A stretch of 64,000 nt of DNA from Streptomyces endocoffeicus (GCF_016741935.1 NZ_JAERRG010000028.1:1-64000); one strand, 5' to 3'. Shown: positions 25,544 to 34,714, numbered from the stretch's first letter. The notes: a model not told the origin generated them from the sequence alone. Numbers and translations: made by a program.

Positions 25544-26485
25544 TCAGCCCTGGCGGGCCAGGTCGGCGGCGCCGACGAGCCCGGCCTTGCCGCCGAGCTG
25601 GGCGGCGAGCACCTGCGCGTGCGGACGCCACTGATTGCCCACCAGCCAGCGCCGGAAGGACTTGCGGATCGGCTCCAGGACGAGATCGCCCTCGTCGGAG
25701 ACCCCGCCGCCGACGATGAACGCCGAGGGGTCGAAGAGCGAGGCGAGGTCGGCGAGCCCGGCCCCGGCCCAGCGGGCCAGCTCACGGAAGGAGTCGATGG
25801 CGACGGGGTCACCCTGCCGGGCGGCGTCGCTGATGTGCTTGCCCTCGATGCCCTCGGAGGTGCCGTCGCCCAGGCCGAGCAGGACCGTGGCGTTCTCCGG
25901 GGTGGCGGCGGCGCGCTGCTTGGCGTAGCGGACCAGGGCGCGGCCGGAAGCGTACTGCTCCCAGCAGCCCTGGCTGCCGCAGCCGCACAGCAGGCCGTCC
26001 GGGACGACCCTTATGTGGCCGAACTCGGCCGCGACGCCGAACCGGCCGCGGTGCAGCTTGCCGCCGATGATGATGCCGCCGCCGAGGCCGGTGCCGAGGG
26101 TGATGCAGACGACGTCGTCATGGCCGACCCCGGCGCCGAAGCGGTACTCGCCCCAGGCCGCGGCGTTGGCGTCGTTCTCCACCACGACGGGCAGGCCGAC
26201 GCGCTGCTCGACCTTGTCCTTGAGTGCTTCGTGCCGCCAGTTGATGTTGGGCGCGAAGAGCACCGTGGCGCGCTTGTCGTCCACATATCCGGCCGCGCCG
26301 ATGCCGACGGCCTCGATCTCATGCCCCTCGCTGACGATGCGCACCGCGTCCGCGATGGCGTCGACGACTCCCTCGGGAGTGTGCGGGGTCAAAACCTGGC
26401 TCGTCTCGAGAATCGAGCCCTCTTCGTCGACCACGCCGGCCGCGATCTTCGTGCCGCCGATGTCGACGCCGATGGTGAGTCCCAT
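25544..26485 (-). CDS. glkA: ROK-family glucokinase
   Basis: 313 residues. It phosphorylates glucose with ATP and in Streptomyces also mediates glucose repression. The phosphate-binding DIGGTKIAAGVVD is at the N-terminus, VENDANAAAWGE and CITLGTGLGGGIIIGG carry the catalytic Asp and phosphate loops, and the zinc-binding ROK signature GHIRVVPDGLLCGCGSQGCWEQYASG follows with its Cys triad. It corresponds to S. coelicolor glkA (SCO2126, from memory). GAGGGA lies 4 nt before the ATG. The nuclease-like gene follows 16 bp downstream. Confidence 0.96.
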   Translation of the reverse strand: MGLTIGVDIGGTKIAAGVVDEEGSILETSQVLTPHTPEGVVDAIADAVRIVSEGHEIEAVGIGAAGYVDDKRATVLFAPNINWRHEALKDKVEQRVGLPVVVENDANAAAWGEYRFGAGVGHDDVVCITLGTGLGGGIIIGGKLHRGRFGVAAEFGHIRVVPDGLLCGCGSQGCWEQYASGRALVRYAKQRAAATPENATVLLGLGDGTSEGIEGKHISDAARQGDPVAIDSFRELARWAGAGLADLASLFDPSAFIVGGGVSDEGDLVLEPIRKSFRRWLVGNQWRPHAQVLAAQLGGKAGLVGAADLARQG

Positions 26486-26542
26486 GAGTCCCTCAGTTAT
26501 TTGGTCGAACCCCGCCGAGGCTAACGGTACCGGAGGTGGCGC

Positions 26543-27010
26543 TCAGTCGAGGTCGATGTGTTCACTACTCGAACCCTCGGATTCCTCGCCGCTGCCCTTG
26601 GAGTCGCCCTCGGCGCCCTGGGTCCAGCGTCGCTCCTCGCCGGTCACGGCGGCGCGATAGGCAGCGAGTAGTTCGGATCCGGCGCTTGCGAGGTGTTCGA
26701 AAACCTCTGGATTGCGCTCTATGACCGGTTCCACGCTGGCCTTCGCCTGTTCGATCAATTGTTGTACGGCCCCCTGAACAGCCGTCCCGGCGATCGGCGC
26801 CTGGGCGACCTTCTCGGCAAGCGCGTCGGCCAGCTTGCGGAACTCCTCGGCCACGCTTCCCGGCTCCTCGGTGGTCTGCCGGGCCCGCTGCCTGGCCCGC
26901 TCGGCGGCGAGGTCCTCCTCACAGGCCCGCTCCCAGGCGTCGGGGTCGATCTCGGTGACCGGCACATCGGTGACCGGGGGCTCCGGGGGGCGCTCGGTGG
27001 CATCGCTCAT
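26543..27010 (-). CDS. DUF5304-type hypothetical protein
   Basis: 155 residues, no membrane segment. It is acidic with a predicted helical middle (WERACEEDLAAERARQRARQ, EEFRKLADALAEKVAQ and LIEQAKASVEPVIERN) and a Ser/Glu-rich disordered tail ending SSSEHIDLD. The family is confined to actinomycetes and has no known role. The ATG at 27010 is preceded by AGGAG at 8 nt; the longer frame to 27055 lacks one. It lies between glkA and the ArsA-like ATPase on the same strand. Confidence 0.8.
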   Translation of the reverse strand: MSDATERPPEPPVTDVPVTEIDPDAWERACEEDLAAERARQRARQTTEEPGSVAEEFRKLADALAEKVAQAPIAGTAVQGAVQQLIEQAKASVEPVIERNPEVFEHLASAGSELLAAYRAAVTGEERRWTQGAEGDSKGSGEESEGSSSEHIDLD

Positions 27011-27131
27011 GGCGAACTCCTGCGGCGGGGATGCTGGCTGCCCGGTGACGTTCATCCGGGCTTGTGACCGACGTTACCGGACGGAGGGGGGCGGGGTCAG
27101 AGCCGGAGACCGGCCGTCGTGGACACGGGCG

Positions 27132-28475
27132 TCAGAGCCGTTTCGGCCACAGGTCCGGGTCGGGGGTGAAGCGCACCTGGAGCCATCCGTCGCGCAGCCC
27201 GGCGCCGGAGACGGTGCAGCGGCGCAGCGCGGACGGCAGCGGCAGCACCCGGTGGAACGGCGCGACGGTGACGATCAGTTCATCGCCCCGGCGCACCAGG
27301 GAGAGCCCGTCGCGGTCGGCGCCGGGCAGCGGCAGCCGCCACAGCAGCACCCCGTCCTCGGCCAGCCGGTCCTCGACGGTCCAGGGGTCGGGGGCGGGCC
27401 GGTCGGGCCGCAACCCGGGCGCCCCGACGGCCCCGGCGAGACCGGCGAGACCGGCCGGGGCGCGCCGGGCGCCGTCCCCGGAGTGCGGCTCACCGAGGTG
27501 CGGGTCACCGGAGTGCGGCTCGGAGGAGTGCGGCTCGGCGGGCCGCGGGTCGCCGAGGCCGTGCGGATCGCGGCCCAGATGCGGCAGCTCACGGACCGGG
27601 ACGGCGGGGGCCCACTGCTCGTACAGCTCCTTGAGCGCGTCCTGCTGCTGGCCCGACAGCGCGGCGAGCCACGGGTCGGAGGTGCCGGTGGGCAGCAGCC
27701 GGTTGGCGATCACCGCCTCCACCCGGCAGCCGTGCAGCGCCAGACCGGCGCGGGCGGTGCGCAGCGCCCGGTCGGCGAGCGGTCCGGGCTCCACGACCAG
27801 CCGTACGGTGGTCGCCTCGGACTCGATGACCCCCTGGACGGCGACCAGCTCCCGCTCCCAGCGCTCGGCCGTCTCGTACAGCTTCTGCGCGGGCATCGGC
27901 ACCCCCGCCAGCTGGGCGAGCATCGGCCGCAGCGCGCGGGCCGCCTGCCGCTCGGCGGGCAGCAGCCGGCGCAGATAGCGCCGCAGCTGCTCGGGCAGCG
28001 CGAGCAGCGCGACGGTGTCCGGCGCGGGCGGCATGTCGACGACGAGGACGTCCCAGCCGGTGCCGGGCGGGGCGGTCTGGGCGGCGCGCAGGGCGCGCAG
28101 CAGCGCGATGGCCTCCACCCCGGGCAGCGCGGTCAGCTCCTCGCCGTCCAGCGGGGTCGCGCCGAGCAGGTCGAGCAGGCCGTGGCCGCGGTCCTGGAGG
28201 GCGGTCAGCTCACCGCGGAACCACTCGTCCGTGACGACCCGCGCCGCCCACAGCCCCGGCGCCGGCTCGACGGGTACGGACCACGGCAGCCGGTCCGCCG
28301 AGCGCCGGGGGACGGACCGCGGCGTGCCGATGCCGAGCAGCGCCTCGGGGGTGCCGTCGGAGTCGGCGGTGAGCAGCAGGGTCCGCTGCCCCTCACGGGC
28401 GGCGGCGAGGGCGGTCGCGGCGGCCACGGTGGTGCGGCCCGCGCCGCCGGTGCCGGTGACGAGGACCGTACGCAT
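27132..28475 (-). CDS. ArsA/GET3-like ATPase with Arg in the P-loop
   Basis: 447 residues. The N-terminal nucleotide-binding motif is VTGTGGAGRTTVAAATA, a deviant Walker A in which the usual Lys before TT is Arg. LLLTADSDG corresponds to the DSDP-like block, and WDVLVVDMPPAPDTV is the switch II region. Related actinobacterial proteins form heteromeric ArsA-like complexes of unclear role; Rv2184c is the syntenic mycobacterial gene. A loop near residue 340 carries 5-residue repeats (EPHSSEPHSGDPHLGEPHSG) encoded by 15-bp DNA repeats (27475-27545). The ATG has GGAGG 8 nt upstream. An SRPBCC gene lies upstream, separated by a terminator. Confidence 0.87.
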   Translation of the reverse strand: MRTVLVTGTGGAGRTTVAAATALAAAREGQRTLLLTADSDGTPEALLGIGTPRSVPRRSADRLPWSVPVEPAPGLWAARVVTDEWFRGELTALQDRGHGLLDLLGATPLDGEELTALPGVEAIALLRALRAAQTAPPGTGWDVLVVDMPPAPDTVALLALPEQLRRYLRRLLPAERQAARALRPMLAQLAGVPMPAQKLYETAERWERELVAVQGVIESEATTVRLVVEPGPLADRALRTARAGLALHGCRVEAVIANRLLPTGTSDPWLAALSGQQQDALKELYEQWAPAVPVRELPHLGRDPHGLGDPRPAEPHSSEPHSGDPHLGEPHSGDGARRAPAGLAGLAGAVGAPGLRPDRPAPDPWTVEDRLAEDGVLLWRLPLPGADRDGLSLVRRGDELIVTVAPFHRVLPLPSALRRCTVSGAGLRDGWLQVRFTPDPDLWPKRL

Positions 28476-28561
28476 GAAGAGAGCCTCCGGCAGGGGGGTT
28501 ACGTCGGTGTGCGGCGCGCGGGTCCGGTGATCCGCACCCGCCGGAGCGTACCCCGCGCCGT

Positions 28562-28597
28562 GGATCACCCCGGGCACGTCGGGGCCCGGGGTGATCC
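28562..28597. terminator. Terminator after the SRPBCC gene
   Basis: GGATCACCCCGGGC / GCCCGGGGTGATCC, a 14-bp stem with an 8-nt loop, 8 bp beyond the stop codon. Confidence 0.8.
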
Positions 28598-28604
28598 GGG
28601 CGGG

Positions 28605-29045
28605 TCAGGCGGCCTCGACGCGCTTCTTCAGACCGGCGAGCGCGCGGTCGATGATGACCTTCTCGGCCTTGCGCTTGATCATGCCCAGCATGGGGATCTT
28701 GACGTCGACCGTGAGCTGGTACGTCACCTCGGTGCTCTTGCCGCCGTCGCGCGCCGACAGCCGGTAGGAGCCGTCAAGGGTGCGCAGCATCTGGGACTTG
28801 ACCAGGGACCAGTTGACCTGGTCGTCCCCGGTCCAGCTGTACTGGAGGGTGTAGTCGTCCTTGATCGCGCCGGCGTCGAGCAGCATCCGCACCTGCTCGG
28901 CGCGCCCCTGGGTGTCCTTGGTGAGGATGTCGGCCTCCTTCACCTCACCGGACCACTCCGGGTAACGGTCGAAGTCGGCGATCACCTCCATCACGTCGGC
29001 CGGGGCCGCCTCGATCGTGATGCTCGAGCTGGTGTGTTCCGCCAT
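28605..29045 (-). CDS. SRPBCC-family (polyketide cyclase/dehydrase-like) protein
   Basis: 146 residues with the START-like fold: SSSITIEAAPADVMEVIADFDRYPEWSG at the N-terminus, a long central sheet, and a C-terminal amphipathic helix MIKRKAEKVIIDRALAGLKKRVEAA. It should bind a hydrophobic ligand or lipid. The mycobacterial Rv2185c (TB16.3) is the same type in the same relative place, next to the ArsA-like gene, so the pairing is old and may be functional. GGAGGAG lies 8 nt before the ATG. Confidence 0.88.
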   Translation of the reverse strand: MAEHTSSSITIEAAPADVMEVIADFDRYPEWSGEVKEADILTKDTQGRAEQVRMLLDAGAIKDDYTLQYSWTGDDQVNWSLVKSQMLRTLDGSYRLSARDGGKSTEVTYQLTVDVKIPMLGMIKRKAEKVIIDRALAGLKKRVEAA

Positions 29046-29111
29046 CTCCGTGGCTCCTCCGTACCGGTCCGCCGCATGGGTCCTCTGCGGCTGAAGGCTA
29101 CCGCGCGCCGG

Positions 29112-29873
29112 TCACCACTCCAGGGTCCAGGGGGTGCCGGAGGAGGCGAAGTGTCCGACATTGACGCACTCGGTGGCCCCGATCCGCATACGGCGGACGA
29201 GCGGCTGATGGACATGGCCGAAGAGGGAGTACTTGGGACGGACGGTGTGGATCGCCTCCAGCAGGGCGGCGCTGCCGCGCTCGAAGCGGCGGGCGACGGT
29301 GTCATAGCAGAGGTCGGGCACCTCCGGCGGGATGTGGGTGCAGAGCACGTCCACCTCGCCGAGCGCCGCGATCTTCGCCGCGTAGGCCTCGTCGTCGATC
29401 TCGTAGGGGGTGCGCATCGGCGTGCGCAGCCCGCCGCCCACGAAACCGAAGACCAGCCCGCCGATTTCGACGCGCTCGCCGTCCAGGACGGTGGTGCCGG
29501 GCTGGGCGTACTCCGGCCACAGTGACGGCATGTCGACATTTCCGTAGGTGGCGTACGTCGGGGTGGGGAACGCGGCGAAGAGTTCGGCGTACTGGCGGCG
29601 GATGGCCGCCTCTATGGCCGCGTTGCGGTCGAGCCCCTCCCACAGCCGGTTGCCGAGCGTCCGGGCCTCCTCGAAGCGGCGGGCGGTGCGCAGTTCGACC
29701 AGCCGGTCGGCGTTCTCGACCCCGAAGAGATCGGGGAAGATGCCACGTGAGTGATCGGCGTAGTCGAGGAAGAGGACGAGGTCACCGAGGCAGATCAGGG
29801 CGTCCGCCCCGTCGCCGGCCTTCTCGAGGTCCTCACTGTTGCCATGCACGTCACTCACCACGTGGACTCGCAT
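29112..29873 (-). CDS. Metallophosphoesterase
   Basis: 253 residues. The calcineurin-like metal motifs appear in order: VVSDVHGN, CLGDLV, YGNVDMP (with GN[HD]-type Asn/Asp), CTHIPP and FGHVHQP. It hydrolyses phosphomonoesters or diesters; the substrate is unknown. The ATG at 29873 is used; a GTG at 29882, adjacent to TAGGGT, would add three residues. It lies upstream of the SRPBCC gene and diverges from the acyl-CoA ligase gene. Confidence 0.88.
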   Translation of the reverse strand: MRVHVVSDVHGNSEDLEKAGDGADALICLGDLVLFLDYADHSRGIFPDLFGVENADRLVELRTARRFEEARTLGNRLWEGLDRNAAIEAAIRRQYAELFAAFPTPTYATYGNVDMPSLWPEYAQPGTTVLDGERVEIGGLVFGFVGGGLRTPMRTPYEIDDEAYAAKIAALGEVDVLCTHIPPEVPDLCYDTVARRFERGSAALLEAIHTVRPKYSLFGHVHQPLVRRMRIGATECVNVGHFASSGTPWTLEW

Positions 29874-30125
29874 GCGTGTCACCCTAAGACGTAAGGGCCC
29901 GCGCCCGTAAGGTGTTCCGCCTGCACCGCCCCGCGTCTACCTGCGGTTCCTTAGCGGGCGCGGCGCCCGTCGACTAGTCTGCGGGCAGCACGAAGGCGGT
30001 GTGTGACGCATCAAACATCTGGGCAGGAACCCCTATCCCGGAAGCGTACCGATGGGTAACGTCCGGGCCGTCCACCACCCCCCATGCCCTGTAGCGGCGC
30101 CGGCGCCCCACGAGGAGCAGCAGTC

Positions 30126-31922
30126 TTGCGCGAGTTCAGCCTTCCGGCCCTGTACGAGGTTCCGGCCGACGGCAATCTGACGGATCTCATCCGCCGCAAT
30201 GCCGCACAGCATCCCGATGTCGCCGTGGTCGGCCGCAAGGTCGACGACCGATGGGAGGACGTGACCGCGACCGTGTTCCTGGCGGAGGTACGCGCCGCCG
30301 CCAAGGGCCTGATCGCGGCCGGTGTGGAGCCGGGCGACCGGGTCGGCCTGATGTCCAGGACCCGCTACGAGTGGACGCTGCTCGACTTCGCCATCTGGAG
30401 CGCGGGCGGGGTCACCGTGCCGGTGTACGAGACGAGTTCACCGGAGCAGGTCCAGTGGATCCTCAGCGATTCGGGCGCGGTGGCCGCGCTGGTCGAGACC
30501 GGCGTCCACGAGGCCGCCGTCGAGGCCGTCCGGGACACCCTGCCCGCCCTGAAGCACGTCTGGCGGATCGAGGGCGACGCCATCGGGACGCTGGGGAAGC
30601 TGGGCGAGCACGTGCCCGAGGAGAAGGTGGACGAGCGCTCCTCGATCGCCAACGCCGACTCCCCCGCCACCATCGTCTACACCTCGGGCACCACCGGCCG
30701 CCCCAAGGGCTGTGTGCTCTCCCACCGCAGCTTCTTCGCCGAATGCGGCAACGCGGTGGCGCGGCTCAAGCCGATCTTCGACACCGGTGAGTCTTCGGTG
30801 CTGCTGTTCCTCCCCGAGGCCCATGTCTTCGGGCGGCTGGTGGAGGTCGCGGCGGTGCTGGCGCCGATCAAGCTCGGCCATGTGCCGGATGTGAAGTCCC
30901 TGACCGACGAACTCGCCGCGTTCCGGCCCACCTTGGTGCTGGGCGTGCCGCGCGTCTTCGAGAAGGTCTACAACTCGGCGCGGGCGAAGGCCCAGTCCGA
31001 GGGCAAGGGCAAGATCTTCGACAAGGCGGCCGACACCGCCATCGAGTACAGCAAGGCGCTGGACGCCCCGGGCGGGCCGTCCTTCGGGCTCCGCTTCAAG
31101 CACAAGGTCTTCGACCGGCTGGTCTACAGCAAGCTGCGGGCCGTGCTGGGCGGCCGGGCCACCCACGCCATCTCCGGCGGGGCGCCGCTCGGCGAGCGGC
31201 TGGGCCACTTCTACCGGGGCATCGGCTTCACGGTGCTGGAGGGCTACGGCCTGACGGAGTCCTGCGCGGCGACCACCTTCAACCCCTGGGACCGGCAGAA
31301 GATCGGCTCGGTCGGGCAGCCGATGCCGGGCACGGTGGTGCGCATCGCCGACGACGGCGAGGTGCTGCTGCACGGTGAGCACCTCTTCACCGAGTACTGG
31401 AACAACGAGACGGCCACGGCGGAGGCGCTGTCGGACGGCTGGTTCCACACCGGGGACGTGGGCACGCTCGACGAGGACGGCTACCTCACCATCACCGGCC
31501 GGAAGAAGGAGATCATCATCACCGCGGGCGGCAAGAACGTCGCCCCGGCGGTGATAGAGGACCGGATCCGGGCCCACGCCCTGGTGGCCGAGTGCATGGT
31601 CGTCGGCGACGGCCGTCCCTTCGTGGGCGCGCTGGTCACGGTGGACGAGGAGTTCCTGCCGCGCTGGGCGGCCGAGCACGGCAAGCCCGAGGGCGTGACG
31701 GTGGCCGAGCTGCGGGAGGACCCGGACCTGCTGGCGGAGATCCAGCAGGCGGTGGACGACGGCAACGCGGCGGTGTCCAAGGCGGAGTCGATCCGGAAGT
31801 TCCGGGTCCTGGCGACGCAGTTCACCGAGGACTCCGGGCATGTGACGCCCTCGCTGAAGCTGAAGCGGAACGTGGTGGCGAAGGACTTCGCCTCGGAGAT
31901 CGAGGCCATCTACCGAGGCTGA
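30126..31922 (+). CDS. Long-chain fatty-acid-CoA ligase (FadD15-like)
   Basis: 598 residues, AMP-forming synthetase. The P-loop TIVYTSGTTGRPKGCVLSH, the EGYGLTESCAATTFNP block and the FHTGDVGTLDEDGYLTITGRKKE hinge are intact, with the C-terminal Lys in SLKLKRNVV. It activates long-chain fatty acids for phospholipid synthesis or breakdown. The start is a TTG at 30126, decided by GAGGAG 8 nt upstream; residues encoded before it are not conserved-looking. FadD15 (Rv2187) occupies the same place in mycobacteria. The 240-bp region upstream holds the promoters of this gene and the divergent phosphoesterase. Confidence 0.93.
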   Translation: MREFSLPALYEVPADGNLTDLIRRNAAQHPDVAVVGRKVDDRWEDVTATVFLAEVRAAAKGLIAAGVEPGDRVGLMSRTRYEWTLLDFAIWSAGGVTVPVYETSSPEQVQWILSDSGAVAALVETGVHEAAVEAVRDTLPALKHVWRIEGDAIGTLGKLGEHVPEEKVDERSSIANADSPATIVYTSGTTGRPKGCVLSHRSFFAECGNAVARLKPIFDTGESSVLLFLPEAHVFGRLVEVAAVLAPIKLGHVPDVKSLTDELAAFRPTLVLGVPRVFEKVYNSARAKAQSEGKGKIFDKAADTAIEYSKALDAPGGPSFGLRFKHKVFDRLVYSKLRAVLGGRATHAISGGAPLGERLGHFYRGIGFTVLEGYGLTESCAATTFNPWDRQKIGSVGQPMPGTVVRIADDGEVLLHGEHLFTEYWNNETATAEALSDGWFHTGDVGTLDEDGYLTITGRKKEIIITAGGKNVAPAVIEDRIRAHALVAECMVVGDGRPFVGALVTVDEEFLPRWAAEHGKPEGVTVAELREDPDLLAEIQQAVDDGNAAVSKAESIRKFRVLATQFTEDSGHVTPSLKLKRNVVAKDFASEIEAIYRG

Positions 31923-31939
31923 CCCGCGCCTTCCCGCGG

Positions 31940-32140
31940 CATCGACATGCGGCTCCGCCGCGTGGCAGGGGCTTCGCCCCTGGACCCCCGGGGTCTGGGG
32001 CGGAGCCCCGCCTTCCAGCCCCTCCAGGGGGCACCTCCCAGCGGTAGCTGGGGGAGTTTGAGGAGCGGGGTCTGGGGCGGAGCCCCAGTTGCGGGAAGGG
32101 GCGGGGAGGGGGAGGCATCGATATGCGGCTCCGCCGCGTG
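31940..32140. repeat. Composite of dispersed repeats between fadD and pimB
   Basis: ACATGCGGCTCCGCCGCG (31945) and ATATGCGGCTCCGCCGCG (32121) flank GGGGCTTCGCCCC and two GGGGCGGAGCCCC hairpins, with a reverse copy of the 70-bp repeat at 32070-32112. The convergent genes on either side probably use these hairpins as terminators. Confidence 0.8.
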
Positions 32141-32184
32141 GCCCGCCGCAGGCGTACGCGTACCGCCGGACACTCCCCAGGCCG

Positions 32185-33327
32185 TCACAGCAGCGACTTC
32201 AGGCGGTCGGCCAGCAGATCCCAGCGCCAGCGCTCCTCCACCCAGGCGCGGCCCCGCTCGCCCATGCGGCGGCGCAGCTCCGCGTCCTCCAGCAGGGTCA
32301 CGACGCGCTCGGCGCTCTGCTCGGCGGAGTCGCCCCGTACGACCCATCCGGTCTCGCCGTCCAGCACCGCGTCCGGCGCCCCGCCCGAGTCCCCGGCGAC
32401 GACCGGCAGACCGGTCGCGGACGCCTCCAGATAGACGATGCCGAGGCCCTCGACGTCCAGCCCGCCGCGGCGGGTGCGGCAGGGCATGGCGAAGACGTCG
32501 CCCGCGCCGTAGTGGGCGGGCAGTTCCTCCCAGGGGACGGGGCCGGTGAACCGCACCGACCCGGCCACGCCCGTGGTCTCCGCGAGGCGGCGCAGATCCC
32601 TCGCGTACGGCCCGCCGCCGACGATCAGCAGCACCGCGTCCGGCACCCGCCGGAGGATCCGCGGCATGGCCCGGATCAGCGTGTCCTGCCCCTTGCGCGG
32701 CACCAAGCGGGAGACGCAGACCACGACGGGCCGCTCGGCCAGGCCCAGCCGGGCCCGGATCTCATCGCCGCCCGACCCGGGGTGGAAGGTCTTCTCGTCG
32801 ACGCCGGGCGGGAGTTGGACCATGCGGGCGGCGTCCCGGGGGTCGAGCGCGGCGGCGATCCGGGAGCGGGTGTACTCACCGAGATAGGTGACGGTGTCCG
32901 TGGCCCCGCCGATCCGCCGCAGCAGTTGCCGTGCGGCGGGCAGCTGCGCCCAGGCGGCCTCGTGGCCGTGCGTCGTGGCCACCAGCCGCCGCGCCCCGGC
33001 CGCGCGCAGCGCGGGGGCCATCAGCCCGAGCGGCGCGGCGGCGCCGAACCACACCGCGGTGCAGCCGTGCTCGCGCAGCAGCGCGGTCGCGCGGCGGGTG
33101 ACGCGCGGGGTGGGCAGCAGCATGGTCGTCCGGTCCCGGACGACCGGGTACGGCTGCTCGGCGTCGAAGCGGGCGGTGGCCTCGGCGCCCTCCCGGCCGC
33201 GCTTCCAGGTGGAGGCGTAGACGACGATCCGGTCCGGGTCCAGGCGCAGCGCGATGTTGTGCAGAAACGCCTGGATGCCGCCGGGGCGGGGCGGAAAGTC
33301 GTTGGTCACGAGCAGGGTCTTGTCCAT
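32185..33327 (-). CDS. pimB: GT4 glycosyltransferase, PimB'-like mannosyltransferase
   Basis: 380 residues. The N-terminal NDFPPRPGGIQAFL is the acceptor-site signature of PimB', which adds the second mannose to phosphatidylinositol mannosides. The C-terminal half has the nucleotide-sugar motif EGLGIVYLEASATGLPVV with the E-x7-E pair and a GAGDVFAMPCRTRR region. It acts on the inner membrane face. Synteny with Rv2188c supports the assignment. TACTGT lies 8 nt before the ATG, so the leader is at most a base or two. The actual lipid product in Streptomyces is inferred. Confidence 0.87.
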   Translation of the reverse strand: MDKTLLVTNDFPPRPGGIQAFLHNIALRLDPDRIVVYASTWKRGREGAEATARFDAEQPYPVVRDRTTMLLPTPRVTRRATALLREHGCTAVWFGAAAPLGLMAPALRAAGARRLVATTHGHEAAWAQLPAARQLLRRIGGATDTVTYLGEYTRSRIAAALDPRDAARMVQLPPGVDEKTFHPGSGGDEIRARLGLAERPVVVCVSRLVPRKGQDTLIRAMPRILRRVPDAVLLIVGGGPYARDLRRLAETTGVAGSVRFTGPVPWEELPAHYGAGDVFAMPCRTRRGGLDVEGLGIVYLEASATGLPVVAGDSGGAPDAVLDGETGWVVRGDSAEQSAERVVTLLEDAELRRRMGERGRAWVEERWRWDLLADRLKSLL

Positions 33328-33409
33328 CGTGGCCGACAGTACCGGGTGCGGCGACGGGCCCGCTCCGCCGTGCCCGGGCCGGGGCGCGGGGGCGGGTGCG
33401 GGTGCGGCT

Positions 33410-33464
33410 CAGCTCGCTCGCCACGTACGGGCGCGGCGCTCAGCCCAGCTCGCTCGCCACGTAC
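33410..33464. repeat. Duplicated 3' end of the protease gene
   Basis: CAGCTCGCTCGCCACGTAC occurs at 33446, inside the last codons of the minus-strand gene, and again at 33410 outside it, about 36 bp apart. It looks like a small tandem duplication of the gene's end. Confidence 0.75.
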
Positions 33465-34714
33465 TTCCGCCACCGCGCCGTGAACTCCCGCATGCTCACC
33501 CCGAGCACCTCCCGCAGCGCCGACTCCACCGCCCCCGAGCGCTCGTGCGCCCGGCCCACCGCGCGGTAGAAGTCGACCAGCCTCCTCTCGCCCCATGTGT
33601 CGGCGATCAGGCGGCAGGCGAGCCAGCCCTGTTCATAGGCGCGGGAGAGGCGGTCCGGGTCGCTGCCGAAGCGGAAGTCGTCGTCGCGCGGCAGCGCGGT
33701 GGGCAGCCGCCCCGCGGTGACGGCGTCGGTGAGCTCGGGGGCGATCTGGCGGGGGGCGCGGCCCGGGGTGCGGTAGCCCACCCAGTCGGCGAAGCCCTCG
33801 GAGAGCCAGAGCGGGGTGGCGGCGCTGGTGGCGGTGCGGGTGGCCACATGCGCCGTCTCATGGGTGATCACGACGCGTCGGCCGAAGTCACCGAGGACCT
33901 GGTACGCCTCGGGGTTGACGATCACGCGGTCGGCGGGGGTCTCGTCACCGGCCCCGCCGACCTCGCCCGTGGTGACGGCGGCGATCCCCCGGTAGCCGTC
34001 CGCGGAGGCGCCGAGCAGGGCGGCCATCCGGCCCAGGGAGGCCGGGACCTCGACCACGACGCGCCCGGCCCACCGGTGGGGCCAGGCCTGGCCCAGGACG
34101 GGCACCGCCCGGTCCGCGGTGTCGGCGACCGCGCGCAGCACCCGCCGGTCCTGGCCGACGCCCAGGACGAGGCTGTGGGCGCCGCGGACGACGTCGACCG
34201 TGCCCTGGTCCCACAGCTGCTCCATACCGCGCTTGCCGTCCACCACACCGTCGTCGGAGGCCACGTACCACTGCCCGCCGCGCCGGGCGAGGGTGAGGTA
34301 CTGGGCGGAGACGACCGGCGCGGTGTCGTACCCCTTCAGCCGGTACCGGAGTTCGACCTGTGCGGCGAGGCTGCGGCCGCCGACCCGCGCGGGTGAAAAA
34401 CCGCCGGTGCGCACCAGGCGGTAGGTCCAGGAGCGCAGCGGTACGGCGGACATCTGCCGGAACACCCGCCGCTGCTCGGCCAGGTAGCCGGCCGAGCCGC
34501 GGTCCACGGTGGCGAGGAAGGCGTCCGCGTCCCGCTCCCGGACCGCCGCCGCCCGCTGGTCCAGCATGCGCTGCACGGCCCGGCCGTCGCGCCCCTCGGG
34601 GTCGTCGGGCGCGGGGACCGGGCCGCAGCCGCTCAGCGCGGTCATGGCGAACGCGCCCACCAGGGGCACGCACAACAGCGCCCGCCATCCGCCCGATCTC
34701 CACCGACCCGCCAC
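33440..34714 (-). CDS. Zinc metallopeptidase-like lipoprotein
   Basis: 424 residues. A signal peptide with lipobox TALSGC (Cys near residue 30) anchors it outside the membrane. The C-terminal half has VVITHETAHVATR, an HExxH zinc motif, followed about 20 residues later by LWLSEGFADWVG, which supplies the third ligand Glu as in gluzincins. The N-terminal half (about 40-200) is of the NTF2-like type (DQRAAAVRERDADAFLATVD). A secreted, membrane-bound protease acting on envelope proteins is likely. The start GTG is leaderless: TACGAT lies 7 nt upstream. It sits between pimB and the NlpC/P60 genes. Confidence 0.85.
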   Translation of the reverse strand: MAGRWRSGGWRALLCVPLVGAFAMTALSGCGPVPAPDDPEGRDGRAVQRMLDQRAAAVRERDADAFLATVDRGSAGYLAEQRRVFRQMSAVPLRSWTYRLVRTGGFSPARVGGRSLAAQVELRYRLKGYDTAPVVSAQYLTLARRGGQWYVASDDGVVDGKRGMEQLWDQGTVDVVRGAHSLVLGVGQDRRVLRAVADTADRAVPVLGQAWPHRWAGRVVVEVPASLGRMAALLGASADGYRGIAAVTTGEVGGAGDETPADRVIVNPEAYQVLGDFGRRVVITHETAHVATRTATSAATPLWLSEGFADWVGYRTPGRAPRQIAPELTDAVTAGRLPTALPRDDDFRFGSDPDRLSRAYEQGWLACRLIADTWGERRLVDFYRAVGRAHERSGAVESALREVLGVSMREFTARWRKYVASELG

